Assembly (NCBI GenBank): GCA_032358165.1
Contig: JAALGY010000053.1
Span: 1,736,001 to 1,800,000 of the forward strand
Direction: 5' to 3'
DNA: 64,000 bases
Origin: Diplosphaera chodatii
Lineage: Eukaryota; Chlorophyta; Trebouxiophyceae; Prasiolales; Stichococcaceae
This document shows positions 55,653 to 64,000 of this stretch, in pieces; position 1 is the first letter of the stretch; every line of letters starts with the position of its first letter. The position numbers and the translations under genes were made by a program. A model generated the notes under the pieces. That model was not told the DNA's origin. It was given only the letters and a program-made list of their open reading frames with translations, and did not search any database.

Positions 55653-56653
55653 ATGGCGGCTGCGATGGGGCTGCGGCCGTCCCACGCGGTGCACGGATCA
55701 GCACAGAGCAGCTTCACGGGCGTCACTCGGTGCCTCAGCAACCTCAGCATTTCCGGCAGACCCAGCCACTGCCGCCAGCCCCTGACTGTCGAGGGTGCGT
55801 GTGAAGAGTGCTGCTCTCGAGCGTGGAACCAAAGCTGCGCTGAGGCGGGCTGGCAGCTGTACTGCACCACACCTGCCCTCTGCATGTTTCAGCGGCATTC
55901 CATACACGTCCTGTTATAACCCCGCAGCGGTGTCACTCTGACCTTGCGTGTGCTGCTGCAGCGCGACGGCAGTGCGACCTGACGGGCAAGGTGGCCAACA
56001 ACGGCTACAACGTCACGTTCTCGCACAAGCGCAACAAGAAGTTGCAAGGGGTAAACCTGCAGGAGAAGAAGGTGTACTGGCCAGCTAAGCAGCGGTGGAT
56101 CACACTCAAACTTTCTACAAAGGTGAGGAGGCGGACTGGACGTCACTCCACCTACGCTTCAACTGTGGGCACTGTTGCTTGCGGCGGTGCTGCCATGGTG
56201 TGCATGGCCTGGAGCATGCGCTTCACCAGTCTGTTCTGGCACCTTGCAGGCGATCAAGACGATCGAGAAGAACGGTCTTGAGAGGATGGCGAAGGAGGCT
56301 GGCCTTGATCTGAACAGCCTGCCATTCAGGTCTGCCCCGCCGCTTGCTGTGGCCCTTGGCTGCTGGCTCAGCTTGCCCTGTACACCTTTTCAAAAGCATC
56401 TGCTGCTATCATTTGCAAAACCTGTCCATTCATCAGCACCAAAGGCGCTTAGATCATGACACATTCATGACCACCTGGCAGGGATGCACGGCCAGGGCGG
56501 ACAGAGTGGCTCGCCAGCACAGAGCGCAAGCCGCCGATGTCAAAGAAGCGGAATCTCATGAAGAATCCCGAGAAGCTGGCGGCCAGCAAGAAGAAGCCGG
56601 TCGTGGCGGAGTATGTCACAGGCAACCGCATTCGCATGACACGCGCCGAGTGA
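55653..56653 (+). CDS. RPL28: Plastid 50S ribosomal protein bL28 with C-terminal extension
   Basis: Nuclear-encoded bacterial-type L28 for the chloroplast ribosome. Exons: 55653-55794, 55962-56122, 56250-56329, 56482-56653. The leader ([20 protein letters not shown] onward, Ser/Arg/Thr-rich) is a plausible transit peptide. The L28 core reads [60 protein letters not shown] and [19 protein letters not shown]. Beyond the normal end, a basic extension of about 55 residues follows ([40 protein letters not shown]). Splice phases are clean, so the extension is part of the gene model. Confidence 0.94.
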
Positions 56654-57265
56654 GGCGGGCAGCGTTGCGCTCGCTGCAGAATCGTGCGTCGCCGGCTGTG
56701 CGCCATGTATGCAACGGCAGTTTCAGAGCTCTAGCATTAATACAGACAGTCATCTCAAGCGTGGTCCATGGCCTGCATGCTGGACGTGGCAACACAGACC
56801 ATGCAGCGGCACCCAGCCGTTGTGCACCATCATATGTGCACGCAGTCAATCTGCTCCCACCCCACATACAGCCAGTTGTTTGCCTTGCACATCTTCTGCC
56901 ATGGTCCAGGGCTATCGGCGCCACCCCTGCAATCTGCGTTATACTCTGCTCGTCGGCTGTGCGCTTCTATGCCTGGTGAGTGGGAAGCAGGAAGGGCAAG
57001 GTGCTTGCTCGAGCCTGAAGCGCTCGAGGTGTTCTTCGTGCTCACACTACGCTTCTCAGCTGCATTTGCGTACCACCTATTGTCAGCAGTAATTGACCTG
57101 CTTCGCTTCGTCAGGCAAGGAGCTTTCGCCGGCCAGGCACTCCAATAGGATTGTTGGGTGGTCCCTGCTGCTGCCTCCCATGAGTGGGGCGGCCACTGGT
57201 TGATTCATAGGCTGCAGACCCGGAATCCTGCTTCATGACCCCAGGGCCGCGGCACAGGTTCAACA
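56654..57265. other. Intergenic region between bL28 and the E2 gene
   Basis: About 610 bp with the bL28 3' UTR and the promoter of the downstream E2 gene on the same strand. No supported exon. Confidence 0.45.
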
Positions 57266-57769
57266 ATGTCCACGCCGGCTCGAAAGCGGCTCATGCGGGA
57301 TTTCAAGCGCCTGCGCAATGACCCGCCCCAGGGCATCAATGGCTCGCCAAACCCAGACAACATCATGCACTGGAACGCGGTCATCTTCGGACCCGAGGAC
57401 ACGCCATGGGATGGAGGCACGTTTAAGCTGACAATGGATTTTGCTGAAGATTACCCCAATAAGCCGCCGGTTGTTAAGTTCGTGTCGCCAATGTTCCACC
57501 CCAACATCTACGCTGATGGTGGCATCTGCTTGGATATCCTGCAAAACCAGTGGAGCCCCATCTATGATGTGGCTGCGGTACTGACATCTATTCAGTCACT
57601 GCTGAGCGACCCCAATCCAGCGTCGCCGGCCAACTCAGAGGCAGCAAAGCTGTATGCCGACAACAGGCGGGATTACAACAAGCGGGTAAAGGAGGTGGTG
57701 GAGAAGAGCTGGATCGCCGGCGGCGCAGACGATGACGAAGAGGCCGAGGAGGATGGCAAGAAGAAATGA
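57266..57769 (+). CDS. UBC2: RAD6/UBC2-type ubiquitin-conjugating enzyme E2, intronless
   Basis: Transfers ubiquitin with RING E3s, notably RAD18 (PCNA in DNA damage tolerance) and BRE1 (histone H2B). One uninterrupted frame of 167 residues from [20 protein letters not shown]. The catalytic core has [39 protein letters not shown], the HPN triad (residues 78-80) and the active-site cysteine at residue 88 in [38 protein letters not shown] follows. The C-terminus is acidic then basic ([13 protein letters not shown]), recalling the acidic tail of yeast Rad6 that plant RAD6 homologues mostly lack. Every neighbour has introns, so the lack of any is notable. Confidence 0.97.
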   Translation: MSTPARKRLMRDFKRLRNDPPQGINGSPNPDNIMHWNAVIFGPEDTPWDGGTFKLTMDFAEDYPNKPPVVKFVSPMFHPNIYADGGICLDILQNQWSPIYDVAAVLTSIQSLLSDPNPASPANSEAAKLYADNRRDYNKRVKEVVEKSWIAGGADDDEEAEEDGKKK

Positions 57770-58316
57770 AGCGTGCTGCCCGCTGCGTACCACAACCCAG
57801 CACGTGCAGAGGTCCATGCGTGCCATGCTGTGGAGTAAGTTCAGCGCTGTGTGCACCATCGGGCTGCTGGGCTAGTCCAGCATGGCCAGACCATTGAGGC
57901 GCATGCATGATTCCTGCCGGAGTCTCTGCACTTCCTGCGTGATTGCAGAGATCATGTGTATCGGTTTCGTCCTGTCCTGCTTTTTGATCACGCACATCTG
58001 GTCTTCTTGTGAACCGACAATGCTGTTGCAGTAAAACTCAACGCTACAAAGATCAGCCCTGCACCTGATGACATGTACTTCAGCTGCCATGTGCCACGCT
58101 AAACGCTAGTGTACAACCGTCACATCAGACATGATGATCGTCGAAGTCCTGACCCCACTGTGGCCGTGATGGCATTGCACCCTCAACGAGACATTCAAGC
58201 ACTGCCTGGCTTCCAACAATGTCTTCAGCTGGCTGCAACCTCCTGACATGCAACACCTTGCTCAACAGCAGCTCCTGTGTCAGCTTGGTGCGTCGCCTCC
58301 CGCTGTGCTGGCGCTG
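57770..58316. other. Tail-to-tail intergenic region
   Basis: About 550 bp between the E2 gene and the end of the KDM5-like gene; it should hold both 3' UTRs. No exon or repeat is evident. Confidence 0.45.
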
Positions 58317-61300
58317 TTAGCGCCTTGCGTCGAGTTGAAGCTCAGCGGTGCTGACCGGGACTTCAGCAACTCCTGCAGTCACACGGGACACGTGTTGCTG
58401 CAAAGTGCATTTGCCGCTGAACAGCATGCACACACGGTTCTGAGCGGTCAGCGACTGGCATAATATTGCTGGTGCCAATGTGCAGGAGATTATGCTGTGT
58501 ACCTGCAGCGTGAGCGCAGGGCGGCCTTGCTGGATCGGTAGGCTCGCAGCCACACGGCCCGCCATGGGCAGCTGTGCACCATCGTCGCTGATGTGGGCTG
58601 CCCCTGCCGCTGTCACCGCCGTGGCGTCGCCGTTGGCTGGCACACCGCCGCCCGCTGGCCCAGCGCCGCCGGCATTGCCGCTGCTGCGTGGAGGGCTCGC
58701 CACGCTGCTCGCACGCTTGTACGCCGCCAGGGCATTGCCGTTGGCAGCTGCGATGCCGGCGGGCGCGGGTGGCGGGGCCTCCTGCTGCTGGGCCGACGCG
58801 TAGTGGAGGTCCCGGTCCCGCTGCTGCCGCAGCTCATCCTGCTGGCGCTGCTGGTGCTGGCGCTGCGCCTGCAGGTACGCGGGCAGCACCTGGGAGGGCG
58901 AGGCCACGCCCGGCAGCAGGATGCGCGCCGTCTGCGGCGCTTGCTGCGGAGGCAGCCACACGGGCGGATTGGGTCTGACCCGCACAGGACACATGCACCG
59001 GTGGCCCGCAATGTCAGGGAGCACTGTAGGGTCACGATCGCATTGTCCCATGGTGCATGGCATCCAACGTCCGTGGTAACGCAGGCGGCTTCCTGGTGCC
59101 TCTGCTGGCGGGAGATCAAAAGGTTGCGCACACGTGCGCGCACCTGGATCGCTGGGTGCATCTGCAGCTGCTGCTGCAGGGGCAGCGGCTGCGGCGCATG
59201 GCTGGCGGCCGCCTGCCAGCCTCCGCTGCCGCCTCCCGCTGCCAGCCGCGCCGCGATGTTATGCAGCGCCACGATCGACTGCGACGACAGCTGGTTGTAG
59301 TGTGCGTAGGGGCAGGCCCGCTGCACACATGGCAGACACCCAGTCAGCCGTGTTCAAAGTCAGCGTCGAGCACCGCCTATGCAGCTGGCAAGCACGCTTG
59401 ATACATGGCGCAATGCTATTTGAAGAACTGCGCCATACCTTCATACAGCACTCAGGGCAGCGGAAGTCTGCAGGCGCTGGGTCGCCCTCCGACCCATCCT
59501 CATCTGTGCTCACCAACAGCGAGTCAGGGTATCGTGTTGGGCTATACACAGACAATACTTGAAGAAACTAGCGAGCGCAGGACAACTGTAATGTTTGTCA
59601 GGCGAATATCCAGGCTCACCTGGTATCTGGAGCCCAACACAATCGTAGTGGAACCTGCGCAGTGAGGACAGCACACAGTTTTGCATCTGGTCGCATGCAT
59701 CCTGTTTTTGAACAATGCGGCGACTTTTGATGTTTCGAGGGTAGTGAAGGCTCGCAGCACAGGTGCATGAGGCTTGTGTGTGGACGCACGCCCACCAGTC
59801 CGAGCAGTAGTCGCATGACAGCATGGGGCGGTTGCCGTCGTATGGCTTGCGGCACAGGCAGTACAGCTGCGATGCCTGCGGGGACAGGAGCTCAAAGTTG
59901 CGTACTAGCGCGATGTCTTCCCCAGGCAGCAGGCCCGCGGTGCCACAAGCTCTGCTGGACACACGCTTTGCCTGCGATCAAGTGCGTTGTCTGTCGGGCA
60001 CTGCACACGACGGTCGCACTCCTCGAGGCACACCTCGCGCAGCTTCTCGACCTCGCGGTCCACCTTCACGCTCAGCGCCTGCGCCTCGTTCACCAGCTGC
60101 TGCGCGGCCGCGACGGCCTGCCCCTCCTCCACCACCGCGCCCCCTTCGCCCTGCACGCACCGGCGCAGCGCCTCATGCTTGACAGCGCCATGTGTCCAGC
60201 ATGATTTCCGCACGCCTGTCTGCGAAACATACAACACCAGGAGAGGTACAGCGTACCCTTGGAGCCGTGGTGCCTGTCAGTGGCGCAAGTGCAAGAGCAG
60301 CTGTGTACAGCGTGCGCATGCAAGGCCTGCTCCACCTGCAGGATGTCGAGCACGGCGTGCGCATTCTGCAGCCAGGCGCGGCCGGCGGAGGCGCGCGCCG
60401 CCAGCGCGGCGGCCAGCGGCTGCCCCTCGTCCGTGACCCCCGCCGCCAGCCCCTCCCGCAGCAGCTTGGCCAGCGCGTCCACTGCGGCGCGGCGGCGGTG
60501 GTCAGGCGTCAGCGGGGCTTGTAACACGATCACAGCATGATGCCGCTGCCTGACTCGTCACGACGTATGATCAGGTGAGGGGCGAACGGGGCTCGGTGCT
60601 AGCACAAATGCAAGGGGCAGCTGGAAGTAGCGCGCGTGTGCACGGCCGGGCCCCACCCGTGAGGCGCGTGCCCGGCTGCAGCGCGTTGCAGGCGCGCTCC
60701 TGCCACCGCCGCGCCCCCAGCGCAGCGGACACGCGGTCCGCCAGGCCGCTCGCGTCCACCTGCCGAGCAGCAACCGTCATGAGCATGAGCACTTTGCCAC
60801 ACGACCCACTGATCTCGCCTGCACCGGCGCAGCTGCACCCCCAGATGATGGCCAGCATCGGCGCAGAAGCCCTGCGATGAGGTGGCAGGTGTGGGCGCGC
60901 CTCCTGGCTGAGCGCGCTCTTGAGCAGCGCCGACAGCGCGGGGGCGGGCAGCCGCCCGGCATCGCGCCCGGTGCGCACCGCGGCCTCGTGCCCCGCCATC
61001 AGCAGCTCCACACGAGCCTGCGTGAGGTACTCGGAGGTGAGGCTCCTGGCACGCCGGCAGCATGCCGTGCCGGGGCTGGCAGATGCATGCGTGCGCGGCA
61101 TGATCTTGTACTTGTAGACCGAATGAAGTCAACCCAGGTCGGTGCGCGTTTCCAAACCAGATTGGCATGCTGACAAGAAGGAACAGGGGTGCGGCGCCGA
61201 CCTGCCAGTCGTGGAAGTCGGACAGCAGGCGGCACAGGGCGGCCTCCTCGGGCGGGGCGCAGGGCAGCGCCGCGGCCTCGGCCGCCAGCTGCGCCAGCGC

Positions 61301-64000
61301 CGCCGCCGCCGGCCGCCGCGTCCTGCGCACCCGGGACGCCACCTCCTCCAGCTCCCCCCCGCCCCCCGCCTGCCGCACCCAGCACGGCACAGCGAGCTGC
61401 TGACCAACACCATGCTCAAAAGCTTTGTGTACACATCAGCCCCGCCCTCGGCCTCAGCTGTGCAGGCCACTGACTGACGATACGATTGTCCACCAGGGGG
61501 TTGGCATCTGTGGTGTGGACCTCAAGATGAATCCGCCACAGGATCTCAGCGAATAAACACCAGCAGCACACATGCAAGCCAAAACCACAGGGTCCGAGCA
61601 CCGTCCAGGCAGCTGCGCGGCTGCTGAGAATGCACAGATGCACACCACACACAGCAGACCTGCGCGGCAGCCCCACCTTGAAGGAGGCGCACACGGGGCA
61701 GGTGTACTTGCGCATGGAGCGCGCGGCGGCGGACGACAGCCGCACGCACCCCATATGGTACCACTCCTCGCACACATCGCAGCTCACCATCGCCGTGTCC
61801 GCGTGGTACGGCTGCTGGCACAGGCAGAACAGCTCCGCCTGCAGCGCACCCGACACTCGCTGCGCATCTCTGGCATCCCTGACTGGCTGCTGTTTGCAAG
61901 CAGCCCCTAGAACATGCCTTGGCCAGCACAACGTGTCAACAGTCATGCCGACCAGGAAGAGTTGGCAGCCGCAGCTACGGCACACAGGGGTTCATAGTCA
62001 AAGGCGGACAGCGCAGCGCCTAGTACATGACTGCACCACATCGTTGGTTACAAACGTCATGATTGGGTGTTTACATGAGGCGCACCTCGTCTTCCTCGTA
62101 GTAGGTGGCCTCCGCGCCGCTGCGGTGGGCGTTGAGGCGCGCCGCATCGTTGGCCGACAGGCGCCGCCGTCTGGCGTCCGCCCCGGCACCGCCTGTCAGC
62201 TCGTCCTGCGACCGCACACAGCATGGATGAGCCCCCCGGCTTGCGCCCGAATCGATGAGCCACGTGAGCATGCACCGTGAGTCCGCCGGGGGACAGCAGC
62301 ATGAGAAGTGCTTGCATGCGTCACCACACGGACGGCGGAACAGGAAACATAGGCAAGTGGCGGCGAGTGGACGGGGTGGTCGGCACCTGCAGGCGGGACA
62401 GCTGCGCGCGGGCGCGGTCCAGTGCGGAGGCGGCGGCGGCGAGGCCCCGCCCCAGCGGCTGCCCGCTGTTGCGCTTGGCCAGCGCGCGGCGCGTGCGGTC
62501 CGCCCACGCCGTGCCGGCCTGCAGGTGCGCGCACCAGTCCCTCAGCTCAGCCATGCCCCAGCCACGATCGTGACGGCGCGTTACTTGTGCAAGTCATCCA
62601 AGCAGCATAGGCAGACCTGGTCATACACCATCCGACAACATGCAAGGGGAGTGGGCGCGCCAACATACGCGAGCGGCATCTCCTGCGGTCGCAGCATGAG
62701 GTGCGCACCTCGACAGCAGCGTCCAGCGCCTCGCCCAGCGGGCTGCGCAGGCAGGTCGCCTTGTCGGCCGCCTGCAGCGCCGCCGCTGTCTCGTGGCTTG
62801 GCCGCTGGCCATCTGCAACACGTAGCACCGAAAATCACAGGCATGACCTTCCAAGTTGCATACCAGACCCACATCGGCTGAGTTCCCACACTACACGCCA
62901 TGCCCAGACGGATGTAGTCAGACCAAGGTCTCCTGAAAGTCAGCAAGCACATGACAGGAGCAGCGGTGCAGGGGACACACGCGCTGTGTAGCACACTGCT
63001 GTCCAGTATCTAGCTGCTGCCCAGCCAGTGACCTTGGCAGCGCCCACGGCAAAAGCCACATCATACCAAGGCACTGGTGCAGAATTCCGAGCACATCACC
63101 ATCGCGGCACTCACGGGCCAGGGCGCGCTGGACAGAGGCCTCCCACTCGGCGTGCTTGGCAAGCGCCTCCTGCAGCGCCGGCAGCCCCGGCAGCGCCAGC
63201 CCGCAGCCCCGGGCCTGCTGCACCAGCTGCGCCGCCTCGTCCGGCGTCGCCGCAGCCGCGCCCTTCTTGCCGCCCAGAGCCCTGCAATTTGGGGGCAGGT
63301 GGGAGTGTCCTATGCTGCTCCGTCGATTTTTGTGGGGTGAGGGTGTGCACTGCTGGCGCCCTGGAACGCCCGCGGACATCAGCTGGTGAAGGTTTGAGCG
63401 CTAACATCAGAACAGCACAGGAGCTCTATCAACTGGTCGAGTCGCAGATGCATTTCACGGTCAAAGATGAGGCGCAACGGTCAGCACGCACTGCTTTGCA
63501 GCGGCCTCCCACGCCTGGCCGGCGGCCACGACCCCGCACAACGCCTCCAGCAGCTGCTCGTTCACGGGCAGGCCGTCCGCCTCCTCGACCAGCTCCTCGG
63601 CCTCAGCAAGCGGCGGCTGCACAGAAGCCGCAGCTTCTGTATGTGCCGCTGGCGGATGACCCTGCTGCATGCCGACGACACACTTCAGGTGATACCACCG
63701 CCAGCAACGTGTTGTCTACATTGATGGAAAACACATGCTACCGGTGACCCATGCGCCGCATCCTGAGCCTGGGTGCGCAATGCCATGCAGGTTGTCAAGC
63801 ACAGCAGGGCACCTTGGCCGGGACATCCGCAGCGGCGGATGTCGCGGCAGCGTTGCCAGCGTCCTGGCCGTGGGGGGCGAACCGCCCCGCTGCATCCGGG
63901 CTGTCCTGGTGCAGCAGGCTTGAGAAGGTGCCCACGCCAGGCCTTACCGTGTTCGCCTGTGCAGGTTCGACAACCATGCAGGTTAGTCGACTCGGCAAGT
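58317..64000 (-). CDS. KDM5/JARID1-like chromatin protein, C-terminal part with PLU-1 region and two PHD fingers (5' end outside the window)
   Basis: The gene enters from the right edge, so any JmjN/ARID/JmjC catalytic part is outside the window. Visible exons (minus, approximate): 63935-63819, 63690-63500, 63283-63115, 62815-62712, 62575-62390, 62210-62065, 61885-61680, 61410-61200, 61055-60890, 60765-60655, 60525-60330, 60180-59990, 59970-59810, 59660-59620, 59510-59440, 59325-59140, 58985 to about 58505, and a last exon ending at 58317. PHD finger 1: ELFCLCQQPYHADTAMVSCD, VCEEWYHMGCVRLSSAAARS and YTCPVCASFK. PHD finger 2: QLYCLCRKPYDGNRPMLSCD, YCSDWFHYDCVGLQIPG and DFRCPECCMK. Between them, alanine-rich helical segments (ALAKLLREGLAAGVTDEGQP, LREVCLEECDRRVQCPTDN) fit the PLU-1 region. 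The C-terminus is Gln/Ala/Gly-rich. KDM5 identity is inferred from the PLU-1/PHD order. Confidence 0.75.

Noticed and set aside
1..64000. CRISPR array, tRNA, rRNA or complete transposon
   Set aside because: I found no spaced direct repeats, no clear tRNA B-box with a cloverleaf, no rRNA signature and no transposase or reverse-transcriptase motif on either strand. Small tRNAs could still be missed without a covariance-model scan.

Overview
This is nuclear DNA of a green alga. The genes are cut by many short GT-AG introns (mostly about 50-350 bp), and several products are plastid proteins of nuclear origin: SecY, a plastid terminal oxidase, ribosomal protein bL28, and APS kinase. Others are typical of the green lineage, such as a KEA4/5/6-type antiporter, a MUSE13/14-like TRAF protein, MTA-type METTL3 and an SYP5-like SNARE. 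The GC-rich codon use and intron style suggest a trebouxiophyte-like chlorophyte. I cannot name the species. All gene models were spliced by eye from reading frame, splice sites and family motifs. Internal exons are much safer than first exons.

Layout. 1-10.9 kb: 3' part of an MBOAT acyltransferase (+), plastid SecY (+), Qc-SNARE (-), plastid terminal oxidase (+). 11.2-17.7 kb: an uncharacterised membrane protein (-), FEN1 (+), APS kinase (-). 18-26.8 kb: unassigned exons and an R2R3-MYB factor (-), class I cyclic-nucleotide phosphodiesterase (-), an HMG-box/histone-fold fusion (+). 27.7-37.3 kb: KEA antiporter (-), Pol III subunit RPC5 (+), NADPH-thioredoxin reductase (+). 37.6-46.9 kb: TFIP11 splicing factor (-) head to head with METTL3 (+). 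47.1-54 kb: TRAF1/MUSE-like MATH protein (-) and an unknown plastid-type protein (+). 54.6-64 kb: eL36 (-), bL28 (+), intronless RAD6-type E2 (+), and the C-terminal part of a KDM5-like PHD/PLU-1 protein (-) that runs off the window.

The strands alternate almost gene by gene, giving seven head-to-head pairs about 430-950 bp apart and several tail-to-tail pairs 200-550 bp apart. There is no operon and no recognisable defence system, CRISPR array, rRNA, tRNA or complete transposon. The genes serve housekeeping roles: plastid import and redox, replication and repair (FEN1 and the HMG/histone-fold protein, both with PCNA-binding-like motifs), RNA processing (TFIP11, METTL3, RPC5), and signalling. 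The least explained items are the membrane protein at 11.2-12.9 kb, the HMG/histone-fold fusion, the exons at 18-18.8 kb, and the orphan TATA element near 26.9 kb.
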